Origin: Bimastos eiseni
Taxonomy: Eukaryota > Annelida > Clitellata > Crassiclitellata > Lumbricidae
NCBI GenBank assembly: GCA_959347315.1
Contig: OY365814.1
Span: forward strand, 5,880,034 to 5,944,033
Length of the DNA stretch: 64,000 nucleotides
Direction: 5' to 3'
A program made the translations under genes and the position numbers. Below are positions 1 through 12,648 of this stretch, one piece after another. The first letter of the stretch is position 1; each line of letters begins with the position of its first letter. Below the pieces are notes generated by a model. It made no database searches and was not told the origin of the DNA. It saw only the letters and a list, made by a program, of their open reading frames with translations.

Positions 1-290
1 CTAAACATGTTCTGTTGTAGGTTCAAACACTTGAGAATGCAGACAATAATATTATTATAGGTTTAGATCTAGATTTGATTAATAATCACACAAATATCGA
101 TGACAATCACATATAATTATGGACTTTCTTTTCCACAATGTCATACGCAAATGTTATGCAAGCCTTCAGTTAAAAATTTGTATAATTTATTTTAAATCGT
201 TTGAAACTTATTGTTCACACTGACAGTTTTCCGCGGAACTCTTGTCTTCACCTAACGGAACCATAAGGTTCCGCGGAACCGAGTTTGGGA
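1..290. repeat. Dispersed repeat, partner at 57,640-57,900
   Basis: The word order 'cttgagaatgcagacaa', then 'acacaaatatcgatgacaat', 'gttttccgcg' and 'ggaacc' recurs in the same order and strand at 57,640-57,900 with point differences. This is an old two-copy dispersed repeat of about 250 bp, cut by the window start. No coding potential was recognised. Confidence 0.6.
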
Positions 291-1439
291 AACGACGCCA
301 TAGGGGACAAAAAATCAAAACACGATATTATTCTAGTAATGCTAGTCCTGGCTCGCACAACAAAGAGTTCAAGATAATCAATCGAGGGCATGGTTCGAAT
401 TGAGTAGGCAGGTGGCTGAGATAACAGCGGCATTGATGTGTTGAGTAGGCAGGCGCGTGGTTGAGATAGCAGAGGTATTGAGGGGTTGAGCCAGAAGAGG
501 ATCGGTAGATGAGCACAATGATTCAAGGTTGAACCAATAGCCAAGAGGATTAGCCAATGTAGGTGGACAAACATTATAAGAGGAAATATACAAAGAGCGC
601 GCATAGCGAGTGAAACCAACCATCACAGACTTAAGAGAGAGACAGACTTCAGAGAGACGGATGAATAACAAATTGCAGTTGTTTATTCGGGAGGAAATGA
701 AGGCATGAACGACATAAGTATAGGTTGAATCGCCCTGAATCGTCTCCGCTGGAACTAGCAGGAACGGGAACGTTTTAAAGGTAGGAGCGAATGGAAGAAG
801 ATAGTGAAGTTCACACGGCTCTAAGTATGACCATAAGACGCACATACCTACTCATAGACACGGTCATGTAAACTTATACGTGCGATGTAATGCATGTTGT
901 TGCACACATGAATGCACGCATCGAGCCATCGCACATTTCTCTGAGCTCTTAGAAACCATTAATTCAGTCCCTCTTCGTGTGTCCTCTTCCAATAATGCTT
1001 CAAACGTTAACCGTTTTACTGTATCTTCTTTGGCCAACTACTCAATAGCCAAATTACCCTTGATTTTCATCTACTCACAGGATCATATTTGTCGAAAAAA
1101 CAAGGAGGTCGGTGGGTGAGATTGTATGGAAATATGAAGACTACCTCACTGTATCAATCCACTTGTAGCAGAAGCTGAGGGGTCTAACTCTCTGACTCCC
1201 GGTAAATCGGACACTATCTACTCACTCACCTACTAGCCTAAAAATCGAAGTACAATTTTGTCCTATTACTAGCAGCCCCAGTCACATGTTCACCTGTTGC
1301 ATTGTGCCAATAAATTCATATAGCACCTCTGTAAGATGTTTATTGATCCAGCAAAGTACCATCTTCTCATCTTCTAAACAGCTCATTCAGATGCTCACAC
1401 TACGATCCAATGTGCATTAATACAAGCGTATACCTATTC

Positions 1440-1826
1440 ACACACTCGCCTAATGATCCAGCCAAGTATACCTCGCGCTGCATTCTTGGCTGTGCTCCAT
1501 CTTACTTGCGTGATCTTTGCTGTTCAGTGTCTGACGTTGCAGTGCGTCGTTTGCTTCGTTCTGTGACGAGGGGTGAAGTTCTAGTTCCACGTGCTCGCTT
1601 TGCTATTAGGCAGCGCCGTGCTTTCTCGGTTGTGGGCCCTTCATTTTTTGAATGATTGCCCGTTTGAGCGCCGCTCATTGGTTGTGGCCCAACCGTCGAG
1701 TTTTTACAAGTCCCTCATGGCTGTTTTCCTTAGTCGTGGCTGGGCGCTCCTGAGTCTGTTCCCTGATGGGGCGCTATGTAAATGCTCATAATGAATGAAT
1801 GAATGAATGAATGAATGAATGAATGA
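1440..1826 (+). mobile_element. LINE 3' end (CR1/L2-like), degenerate, with (ATGA)n tail
   Basis: Translation gives the C-terminal signature of a non-LTR retrotransposon reverse-transcriptase ORF (APSYLRDLC, LLRSVTRGEVLVPRAR, RRAFSVVGPSF), broken by a stop and a frameshift. It is followed by the word gcgctatgtaaatgct and a (ATGA)n tail at 1,788-1,826. Short tandem 3' tails are typical of CR1/L2-group LINEs. It is 5'-truncated and inactive. Confidence 0.75.
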
Positions 1827-4525
1827 AGTTTGCTTCCTTCTTAACCTACACACTCGCATGCTCAGCTAACGTTTCACCTACGCTGCTACACTGCTACGCA
1901 CACTCCCTTGACATTCTACTAACCTATCGACACACAGGCTCACATTATGATAAAAAAATGCCAGTTCATACCTTCCTACTAACCTACCCTTTCACATGCT
2001 TCTATTATGATCCACGTGCGTGCTTCTCCGCCAAATTACTCGCCAGACAAATCATCAAACGACCTACATGTAATTATAGTTCTCACCTACGCATCCATTT
2101 GCATGCTTTATGTTACAGACGATCAATCGACCAATGTAGCAACTCACCTCATTTCCTTTTCGAAATTGCTATCCCTTTGAAAGATCGTCATATGCCATCC
2201 CCGCCTCAACTTTATAAACCAAGGAAGCCTTTCCATGACAATTACCTTCCTCTGCGTTGAATGGAAAAAAGAAGAAGAAGAAATATAATTATGCCAAGGG
2301 ATGACCTTGACTCAGATTTCATACAGTATGTCGTGGCATATATCGCGTGGGAGTAGGATTCGCCGACGATACAATAAACTGTGTCTCAGGAAAATTAGAT
2401 AAAAACGTATCAGATCCGATGAGATTGGAGTGGATTAAACCTGGTTAGATGCGATAAAATTGTGATGGATTATTGACGCCTTCATGATATAATCACTTCG
2501 CTGTTGTCGATGTAGGTAGTACCAGTCAGAGGCGGCGATTTCATTTCACAGGTGGGGGGGACACCCAATGAGAGGGGTAGAAAGTGTGGGGGAAGAAACG
2601 TATGACATTGTTCCCTCTGTAAAAGGTGGGGGACTTATCCACCTTGACTCCCACCGGGATCACCGCCTCTGGTACCAGCGTCAGTGCTTCGTTCAAACAC
2701 AGTACCGTTTAAAAGAAACCAACACAGAAAAAGGCGAATTGGACGCACTTCACAAGCAGTTTGGAGTAACGAACAGCACATACAAAGCCAAGACTGAACG
2801 ATGAAAGCTAAGAAAAAATGCAAATCTTTTAACCATAGGGATCTAAATGTTGGCCATTGCGAAAGTAGGATTATTATATCAGACTCCTCGCATCAGAAAT
2901 AAGTTGGCGGCGGAAGCTCGAAGGAATTTTAAGACTACAAAAAAATAAGAAATAATGACATAAGGCAATCATGAAGTATTCAAATGACTCAGCTAGAGAA
3001 AGTCGGTAAAAAAAGCCTCATATATAATTTGGACATGTGGACAGAATGTCAGTTTCCAGCACGAAGGAAGGATGGAAGAAGATATACAAGCTCACAAATC
3101 ATACAGGAACCAAGCAAGCAACGAAGACGTGTTAGGACGAAGGAGAGACACAGACAGCGACAATGTAGACGGCCATAAACACGACCCCGTAGTTTCCGAA
3201 GATGACTGCGAATCCGCCAATGGTCGATGTAACGCAATTGTCAGTCGTCTTCGTCTGACCCCGAACGCTGTGGAAACCATCTGCGTCTTAATCCACTAAC
3301 GACGACCTGCATATACATGTCTTCCCAGGCATTTAAGTATAAGACCGTCGTTAAGGGGTTAACTCGATTCCAGTAACAGCTGCTGTTGTCGACCATTGCT
3401 AGACAAATATCGCATTCAGATGAACTGTAACATACTGGTTCAATGTTGGGTCTCAGCTTACGGACTGGGGTATCCACCACCCAGTATACGTGTATTGTAC
3501 ACAGCAAGGAAGTCTTATGAACGACTTGTGCTCTTCTTTAAAACAGAAAATGATCATCGAAAAGACATGACCATTTCGAAGTTGGCCATTTATAAGTAGA
3601 AATTGTTGAGAAATTTGAGTTTGGATACAGATAATGAAGTGGGGTGACATTATTAATATACGGAAGCATGTAAGTAAAGGCACCCCATAAATGTATAAGG
3701 CAGTTTTATTAACTCACAAAACGAACTTCCGAAGTAGGTCTAATAGTTGCTTCATAGATTGCCAAGTGCATGGACGATGTGGCGACTGGTTTCTTAGTTG
3801 TCATGTTAAATTTATGGAAGTTTTCTGAGTAGATTAATAGGCTATATATATCAGGTTCATTTCTTATAGCTGATTCGACAATATTTCGATTCGTACGTCA
3901 TACTAAGGTTCGCCTAATTGGTCAGCCCACCTGGAAATCTTACCCCCTGGAAGGCAACATCCGCCTGACGTAGTCAAAGCCACTGGAGACCTTTACTTGC
4001 ATCGCCTTTAGACAGGAAGCCGTATTACTTCAACGCCAACGACAACAAACTCCCTTAACAACGGTTTCTCGGAAGGATACTGTATGAATAAAATTATTGT
4101 CATGATGGTCGGCTATGGAGTGCCGAATTACGGGCTGCGTTGAATTCGAGATAATTTGACGATTTCAAGCGAAACTTTATTTGAAATTATGAGGACAATT
4201 AATAGGCATGCTAATGATGATGATCTAGATTTATGACGATGAAGATTATGAGGACCACGCTCATTAAAAATCGAGCAATACTAATGAAACTAATTATAAA
4301 ATTATAGTGTTGCAGTAGTTGTTATAGCAGCAGAGGAAGCACCAACAACAGTAGCTGTAGTAACACCTAATATTCAACAGATATCACTATCACAATAAAA
4401 GTAGTAATTTAATAATGATTCCAAAAACGTGTTAACAGATTACAGTAAAGTTAGACTTCAATTCCTGATTTTACATGAACCTCACAATTGATATACTCAA
4501 AGGCTGCTTTATAAAGGAAAGATGG

Positions 4526-4600
4526 TGATGATGACGACGACAATGACGACGATGATGATGACGATGATGACGACGACGACGACGATGATGATGATGATTA
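4526..4600. repeat. GATGAC/GACGAC trinucleotide-type repeat
   Basis: Imperfect run of GAT and GAC triplets. A similar run is at 35,628-35,690, inside a myosin intron. Nothing suggests that either is translated. Confidence 0.85.
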
Positions 4601-5184
4601 TAAACGAGTCATACAGTAAACGGATATATATATATCTTGTTAGTTTCAAATAAAGCAGGGTTGGCTTGCCATAGACGGAAAGTCAACCTGTGCCAATACA
4701 GAATTTGCTTCAACGAAAAAAGACCCATACAAACGCAACGGTCATTTCCAGTCAGAGATTCAGCCAGCGATGACTAGGTAGAATCTCACCATGTTGTCAC
4801 GTGGCAGTGACGCATGTTGACTAGAGTTACGTGGGATTGAGATATGTTACCCAGGTAACAAACAAACATCAATAAAATGTTGAACCATGGGTTTTCGTGA
4901 TGTTTGTTTAGCGTTGGACGGAAACGTTAATTAAACTAGGGCCTAAAATAGATTGTTTTCTGTCACAAAGCGTGCATTTGACATTGCCGATTGTAATAGT
5001 CCCAGATATAACTAAAACACTATTACGATGGACCAATTATTATTCCATCTTAATAGTAGATATAATTTAGTTAAATCTGGGACTAATATGGAAGGGAAAC
5101 TGGGTCAGTGACCTACATGTACTACATGTCTGTGATTACATCCTGGAATTTTGGATGACTTGCATGGACAAGATTTCATTCTAA

Positions 5185-5602
5185 GAGCCCACTCACATAT
5201 TATATAACGCATAAAATCCCAATTTTTGTCCCACTTCTACCCCAAATAACGTTATGTAACAGCAGCTGTAACCCCCCCCTCCCTACCACCCCCATATTAT
5301 ATAACAGATATGATACCTACCCCCTACCCACCCCAGCACGTTAAAAGACATACAATCGACATAATTGTAATGCACAATATGAAACTTTTATAACAATACA
5401 ATGTTAGTTTGCTCTTTATAGTAGTGATTCAGCTGATAATTGCCTTTATCCAATTCAAGAACTGCAGTAAAAATCATCATACGCCCAATTAGCAATATAA
5501 CAAAAGCTATCTTAAAATTGTGTAGGCCTACTCTCTCGCGCTAGGAAAACCGGAACCCACCCACCTACCTCTTGAGCATTATATAATATGTGAACGGCCC
5601 CT
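5185..5602. mobile_element. MITE with CACATATTATATAA terminal inverted repeats
   Basis: The left end reads gagcccactcacatattata and the right end, reverse-complemented, ggggccgttcacatattata. The ends therefore match inversely over about 25 bp. The roughly 418-bp interior has C-rich runs and no transposase. The end resembles those of the element at 60,863-61,334. Superfamily not assigned. Confidence 0.65.
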
Positions 5603-5671
5603 AATACTTGAAATGTTACTTAATCAATTCAATGACGATCTTAGAAAGTGTTGCAGCTAACAGTAATGTAA

Positions 5672-5985
5672 TGGAGCACTTATATAGCGCCATTCGACTC
5701 AGAAGTGCTCACAATTCAACACGAAGCTAAAGAGAAGAAAGGAAAGTCTTCAAGCGCTTCCGGAGGGCAGCACAGGAGAGAGAGAGAGAGAGAGAGAGCA
5801 GATCCTTCTGAAGAGGAAAGGGGAGGGTGTTCCAGCTGGTGGGACCCACGTACGTCGTACACTGTAACAGAGCGCATGCGGGGAACCACCAGAATTCCGC
5901 GGGCATAGGAACGAATTGAAACCCGGTGCGGAATAGAGAAGAGCCTAGAGCAGAGAGCCAGAAGGCGGGGGACAGACCCAAGGAG
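5672..5985 (-). mobile_element. LINE 3' end, minus orientation, degenerate
   Basis: Minus-strand translation gives GPTSWNTLPFPL and LRKRLKTFLSSL, the C-terminal end of a LINE ORF. On this strand it runs into the shared 3' word tggcgctatataagtgctcc and a TTACATTAC tail at about 5,672-5,697. It is the same family as the copies at 13,420 and 19,690, broken by frameshifts and a GA-rich microsatellite. Confidence 0.65.
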
Positions 5986-7559
5986 ACAGTTACATGTACG
6001 CATCATCGCACGGATGCGTTGAGGTGCCAGGTGCCTATGAAAGGATTCATGAATGAAGGAAGAGATGTGATCAAATTTTGGAATTCCACCAATTATAAAT
6101 ATAAACGTTATGTTGTCGTTGTCTCAACATTGATAAGACGATACGCCCAGCGTTTAGTAGCTAAAACCTGGTTTTCACGTTGTTTATGGCGCTATTGACA
6201 AAAAATGGCCATTAGAGTTTTTCCTGGCGATACTTTCGATTTTTGATGACCACATTAAATACGGGCTATATGAACCATCGTCTTCTTCCCGGACCGATTG
6301 ATAAAATTGAGTTCAACAGACTAATGAAAAAACTCGAACCCATGCATTTGTCTACAGTATTGCTGAAAATTGTAAACTGCGAAACGTCTTTTAGATGCTG
6401 CGATGAAGAATGAGGCCTTGCTGAGTTCGAATATCTCACCATTGAGGATTTGCCATTGCAGGAAGCCCAAGTAACTGCCAGCCAGTCCTTTCGGAATTAG
6501 ATTTATACTCTAGTGAAAGTCATTACGAGGCTTCCGTTTAAGAGCAGCTTAATCATTCCCATGCTGCGGTACACATCAAGCACATCTGCCTGCTTCTTAA
6601 AGAAAGACTTCTAGAATCAAGATGACTCCGACAAAGTCTGGAGATTAGGATTGTGTAACCTTCTATTTACATACGAACGATGATGATCAGTTGATTCAAT
6701 ACCCGTTAGAAATGGTGCTATTGGTATTCTTAGTGCCATTATGCTGACAACACCAGCCTTTTTGGCATCAGCCGTTTGTAAGTGAAGTCAGAAGCGGATT
6801 CCACAATTATACGCCTGGATCAGGGCCGTGCCGAGCTATAATTGCGCCCTGTGCCTAGCATCAATCTGGCGCTTCCACATTTTGAAAATAGAGCATTTTA
6901 TGGAATAATAATTTATTCCATCCTGAAATTTGCACTCTTTCCACATTTGAGCCCTGGGCCACATTCCCGCTGCCCCCTCGTTACGGCCCTGGCCCGTAGG
7001 CCAAGATTTCTATGCTGCCCCTCCCAAAATTGTAATTGCGTGATGAAATCCACAGTTTTTAAGAGACTGTAACAGTAGGAATAGAGACCAGTACGACCAC
7101 GTCGACCAGAAAAATCAAAAAATTATCAACTTAGTGAGTGTGTTAATTTAAACTGGAATGTCAGTGTAACACATAATGATTAAACATTTCTTCCTCAGTA
7201 GGCCTACAAGTTACAACCACAAGTCTACAGCAGGTGCAATGTGCACACGATTGAGATTGAAGGCAAGTGCAATTATTATCATTTAGTGGTATAACCGGCG
7301 CTTCTCTTTGCACTACAGCACCAGGGCTAATGGTGCCAAGAGGTGCTCAGAATTATAGGAGCCGGCATCCGGTTGGGAACTGCGGTATGCAAAGGACGCG
7401 TAATTCATGTAAATGTGGTAAAATAGAGAAAACCGATGGCTCTCGCGGATTCATTACGTCATAGAATGAGTCTTAATGCCATAAATGGATATAAACGGAA
7501 ACTCCAGATCTGATGGCAGAGACCGGATAGAATAACTATTATATTAGATTAGCTCCCGG

Positions 7560-7905
7560 TCATTTGCGCGGTTTCTGCTTTGGGATTCACTCCTCCGCGT
7601 CCGGTCTGCGACTCAGATCATCTGTGAAGACAGATCTCCGTTTGCGGAGGATGAGGTCGCGTTTCGGAGATGGTGTTTTCTCGGCCGCTTGTTCGCGGTA
7701 TTGGAACGGTCTCCCACCTACTGTTAGATTGGCCGACTCAGTAGACTCATTTAAAAATAAATTGAAAGTGTTCTATTTCCTAAGGCTGATTCTGTCTGCT
7801 GACTTTCGTTCTATGTTGTACGACGCCCTTGCAGTGGATAGGGCCGCGTTTACGGCGCTTTATAAATCGGCGTTGTTGTTGTTATTATTATTATTATTAT
7901 TATAT
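7560..7905 (+). mobile_element. LINE 3' end with (TTA)n tail
   Basis: The translation contains LRSSVKTDLRLRRMRSRFGD, FSAACSRYWNGLPPTVR and SFKNKLKVFYF, the usual C-terminal motif string of CR1/L2-type LINE ORF2. It is followed by ggcgctttataaatcggc and a TTA-repeat tail ending near 7,902. This is the cleanest open copy of the family in the window, but only the last 115 or so residues remain. Confidence 0.75.
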
Positions 7906-8079
7906 CTTGATCAAGACGTCATTGCCTGGCGTTGGATTTCATGATGCTGGACACGTTTGCAGCATCGTGCGAAAATTGTCTGACATCGCTAAACGCAGGT
8001 TTGGCAACGGAAAAGCAGACTAACTGACTGAATCACTGAAGGATAAAATAATGAGTACCTGGCTAGCTGTGTGATAGAC

Positions 8080-8144
8080 AGACTGACTGACTGACTGACT
8101 GACTGACTGACTGACTGACTGACTGACTGACTGACTGACTGACT

Positions 8145-8195
<51 letters not shown>

Positions 8196-8300
8196 TGACT
8201 GACTGACTGACTGACTGACTGACTGACTGACTGACTGACTGACTGACTGACTGACTGACTGACTGACTGACTGACTGACTGACTGACTGACTGATTGACT
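8080..8300. repeat. (GACT)n tetranucleotide array
   Basis: About 55 GACT units with a few substitutions. This is the reverse complement of the CAGT motif in the larger array at 40,365. The resulting SQSV-type open frame is an artefact of the 4-bp period. Confidence 0.97.
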
Positions 8301-10317
8301 TTCTCACTGACTGCATGAAGACTGACTGAGAGTAGGAGGTAAAAAGAAAAGAGTGATTCACCAATTATAATGGCAGCTGTGTATACGTGCGCATGGGTAT
8401 GTTTCTGAACCCGTGTGTGTGTATTTGCATGCGTGCGGGTGTCTGAGTATTTGTTCAGTTGTGATTAGATGCACATTCAGATGTTTGGTTCCAAGTGATG
8501 GTTGCTGAGACAGACGCAGTGTATCATAGATCAGCATCTTCTTCATCATCAGGTTTCGCTCTTTCTACAGATGTCGCTCGATGCCATTAGTTAACATTTT
8601 AGTCTCCTGACATTGTCCGTCTGTCTGCATGTGTCGATGGATGAGTGTGTGTATGTGTTTGTATATCTGTATGTCAGTCTTAAAATGTGTGTCGGTATAT
8701 GTCTAAGCGGATGGTTGCATACATGAGACGTTTCCTTCATTTGAAGACATTTCGCTGTTGGACTTTGTGTTACTGTCGCTGTGCCTGTCATTAGGTTCTG
8801 CTCCATATCTCTGCCCTCCTCCCTTTGTACCTCTTACTCTCTATAACTCAGTAGGTCATTCATTAATTCGGTCAGTCAGTCAGTCAGTCAGTCAGTCTTT
8901 ATGTCACTTGGAGTTTCTGCCTGTAGCCATCTATTTTTTCTTGTTATGTTGACCCACTTCTCTCTCACTCCTCCCCTCTCTCTCTTTGTCTCTGTATATA
9001 TATATATATCTGTCTTTCTGTCTCTCTATCTGACTCTGCATCTGCCTCTGTAATTGCACCAGTATATTTTCTATCTCTGTCTCTCTGTCAATCTGTGTAC
9101 ATTTGTATCGACCTTCGCCAGTGTGAATCCTTTCCTCTCTATATGTCTTTCTCTTTCAGTCTCCGTCTTTTTATCGATCTGTATGACTCGGTCTTTGTAT
9201 CTCTGCATCTGTCTGTCTTAGAGTTGGCCCATATGTACCTGTCTCTCAGTGCCTCTGTCTGGGTCTATATTGGCAGATGGTCAGGTCTACATGCCTTGGT
9301 CATTATGGCTTCACGTACGTATTGTAAGACAGTTGCAGGTACATGTCGATATGGCATGTGCTGTAATCGTAATCGTACATTTATATAGCGTAACTTTCAA
9401 GGAAGCTTCATCAGAGGCGTTACTCGTAATAGTAATCGATGTTAATTTTACCAGTGAGCGAAGCAGTTAACAGAAAGCTAAAGGATTCACCAGTGGAAGG
9501 CGGCTTCGAAGGTTCAAGCACGCAAGCAGAGCCATAACAGAACATAATATTCCATTCATAGCTTACAGGTTAAGAGTCAATGCACTCAGCTGTGTGGGGA
9601 AACTATAGGTGGTAGCGTCACACGATAATAATAATAATATATATATAATATGTGTATATATATAATCAGGGCCGGTCTTTAGGTAAAGTGAGTGCAGAGC
9701 GAGTTGGCCGAGCGAGTTGGTTAAAATAACAGAATTGACATGTCCTAGCCATCTTCTCATTTTGAATGATATGCTTGGTCCAAGGAGGCCAAGGACTTCG
9801 CCCGTATACTCGCCAAGGAAGCTATGACCGGCACCGACAATAACACTGAAGCCAGCAACCTCTCGTTGAAAAAAGACGACCAAGATCCGGCTATCCATCG
9901 AGCCACCGGGTGCACATTAGGTATTCGTCGCCTGTCAGTCAATTGATATAGCGCCAACTGTGACTGACGGTAGAGGTCAATCCGAGGACCAACGTTCGTC
10001 GTCCTTCACTTCAGTACGAAAATCATCCATCTACAAAGGGGCAAATAAGCCCTTAGTTCACAAACCCCACCCAACATGAGTTGGCGAACATCTTCGCATT
10101 GTCAGCTTGATTAAAGACGGCATCCGAAGAAAATATCGCAAAAATACATAAAATCGTTGCATTAAAAAGAACGAGTTCGATACGAAAACCTAACAATAGC
10201 AGAAGAAGTCATTGAGCAAATTCTGACAAAATAATCCACCGAAATGACACAGAAGTCGAATAACGATCGGAGAGGTAGTTGACAGGCAATTCCACGAATG
10301 ACAGAAATGTATTGGCT

Positions 10318-10515
10318 GATGGTTGGATGTATGTGTTAGTATGGCTTCTTGCATGTGCTAATTGATGGTTCGCTGTGTGTGTGTATGGCTTTATGCATGT
10401 GCTTGTAGATAGATGGATGTATGTATGTGTTGGTGTGGCTTTGTATATGTGCTGATAGACGGCTGGATGTATGTGTAAGTATGGCTTAATGAATGTGTCG
10501 TTCTATGACTGGACG
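10318..10515. repeat. Diverged ~58-bp tandem repeat
   Basis: About four imperfect copies of a GT-rich unit carrying ggatgtatgtgttagtatgg followed by gcatgtgct. Copies differ by point changes and small indels. Confidence 0.6.
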
Positions 10516-11739
10516 CGTGTGCCATCGTTGCTCAACGTTTGACATTGTATCTGTGTATGACTAGATACAATGTAGATGGATGCATGTACATATATATCCC
10601 TGCCTCTCTTCTCTCCCTTGAGCCACGAATAAGCAGCCAATGCTCATTTCGTCTGCCGCCCACAAGTCACCTCATGCAAGGCTTCAAATTGGCTTCTACG
10701 ACACGCGCTCACCTTGCTGCCATTTGGATAATCTACCTGTGCAAGGTATTGCTCGCGGATACAGCGCTGAGCAAATGCGTTGATAATTACTCTCTCTGTT
10801 CGACGATTCCATCGCAAGACAACGGAGGATGATCGCCTAGGTAAGTACATCATTATCTCACCTGGTCTAACTGTAATTGTACTCGCTACATTTCTATAGC
10901 GCCATTTCGTGACTCATTAGAGTAGCTCATTTGACAATGAGTCGGTTGTTTATCCGTTATTCTGTCTGGCTAGACGATGAATTAGTCCGAATTTAACTCA
11001 GTAGATACATGTAGGTGTTCAATTCATTTAGTCCGTAAGTAAGACGCTGCTTCAGTTATTAAATCGATCAGCGAGAAGGCATGTCGGTCATTTCGAGAGT
11101 GGGTTGGATATTTACGGAATAAGTAATCGACTTACTTATTCATTAAGTCGGAGCTTACAAGTCATCAATTTTTTGTATCATTCAGTAAGTCAGTTGGTCA
11201 GATAATTAAGTCTGTAACTCCATCCATCCATCAATCCATATGTCCATCCATCTATCAAACCATGAATGTACCTGGCAACGTTTCCCAGATACATTGATAA
11301 TCTAAAGATGGAACAGAAACCCGATGAAGAAAACGAATCGTGAGTTTCAACGAGGAGTCATATGACACAAGGTCTCCTAAATAACCAACACACTTTTACC
11401 TCATGTAATATTATGGTTCTCTTAGACAGCGCATAGCCGCATTGTACTACGCAGTTCTTGAACAAGACATAGAGCTACAATTTTTTAAAGAACAGTATGG
11501 GGTACTTAGGAAGGACATGCGCGAGTAGTCGTTAAAAACTGCAGGTAGTATTACCGTCAATAGCCCAATACAATAAGCAAGCAATATGCCGGACATCAAT
11601 CCAGGTTTTTTTGCCTTGCCGGCCGAATAGAAAATATGAGGCCAAAAATGAGGACATATATTTTTATCCTTTAGCTGAACGTCTGGCAACTCTATAAGTA
11701 TCTGCCCTGCTTCCTTTCTTCGCTCATCCATTCATATAT

Positions 11740-12270
11740 TCCTTATTACTTATGATTCATTCCTTCGTTCTATCCAGTGATTCAATTAGAAATTCATCCT
11801 TGCTTCCCTCCATCCACTTATCCTATGGATTCTTTCCTTCCTTCTTCCCTTCCTTCCATTCATCCATTTTATAAATTCCTCAATTTCTTCAAAGCATCCG
11901 TATATTATTAAAGTATTTTAGTATTGCATTGTATAAATTAATCCTTGCTTCTCTTCATTCATTTAGCCCATGTTTTCATTCCTTCTTTCTTCTTTTCTTT
12001 CTTCAATCCATCCCTTTCATATGTCTCTTACTTCCTTAAATTCATCTATCTTTTAAACATTTTAAATATGACTTCCTATAAATAATTAATCATTTCTTCT
12101 CGCCATTCACTTAGCATACAACACCATTCCCTCTTCCTTTATTTCTACCTTCCTTCCTTCAATTCATCCCTTATATAAATTCCTTCCTTCCATCCTTCCG
12201 TTAATAAACCCCTCCCCGGTCTTTCACTAATTCAATCTGTTCGTCCATCCGTCCATTTTTTAAAGACCTT
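11740..12270. repeat. Pyrimidine-rich triplicated repeat before the receptor exon
   Basis: Three diverged copies, about 146 bp apart (starts near 11,791, 11,936 and 12,083), each going from 'aatcc/tttgcttc' into CTTCC-rich runs and then 'cttccttaaattc'-like sequence. The block ends at the splice acceptor at 12,280, so it may supply an unusually long polypyrimidine tract. Confidence 0.5.
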
Positions 12271-12308
12271 TCTTTTACAGAAAACAGGAAGTCATTCCCC
12301 GCTGCATC

Positions 12309-12648
12309 ATGGCGTCCGCGCAACATGAAACGATCTTCCCCTACAGGAATTCTTCCCACGCATCTTCCGGAAACGCCGGCGACGAACACTACAACGCATG
12401 CGCAGCCGGAAGCGACCGGTTTGAACCGGTTTCGACTGGTGCACTGGCTTCCAGGCTAAACTGGAGTTTTCTGACTCTGAGCATTCTAATTATGGCCACT
12501 GCGGTCGGAAATCTAATGGTCTGTGCTGCGGTCTTTCACGAAAGGTCGCTCCAGAATATGCCGAATTACTTTCTGACGTCACTGGCTGTTGCGGATTTCT
12601 TGGTGTCCGTGTTTATCATGCCTCCTGGACTTGTTGTTCTTGTATTTG
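12309..12648 (+). CDS. 5-HT2-like: Receptor coding exon 1 (N-terminus, TM1, TM2)
   Basis: Residues 1-113 plus one base. The exon ends TTTG|gttagt. The upstream tttcttttacag at 12,269-12,280 is a good acceptor, placing 28 bases of 5' UTR in the same exon. Confidence 0.88.

Larger units (their letters stand above)
1..12280. other. Intergenic region upstream of the 5-HT2-like receptor
   Basis: No exon with a recognisable protein family, and no structured RNA, was found here on either strand. The stretch holds dispersed repeats, LINE 3' fragments, a MITE and simple repeats that are listed separately, plus AT-rich unique sequence. The first, non-coding exon and promoter of the receptor gene probably lie in it, because the coding exon is preceded by a splice acceptor, but I cannot place them. 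Confidence 0.6.

Noticed and set aside
7829..8023. Small open frame with a poly-Tyr run
   Set aside because: Comes from the TTA/ATT tail of a LINE copy.
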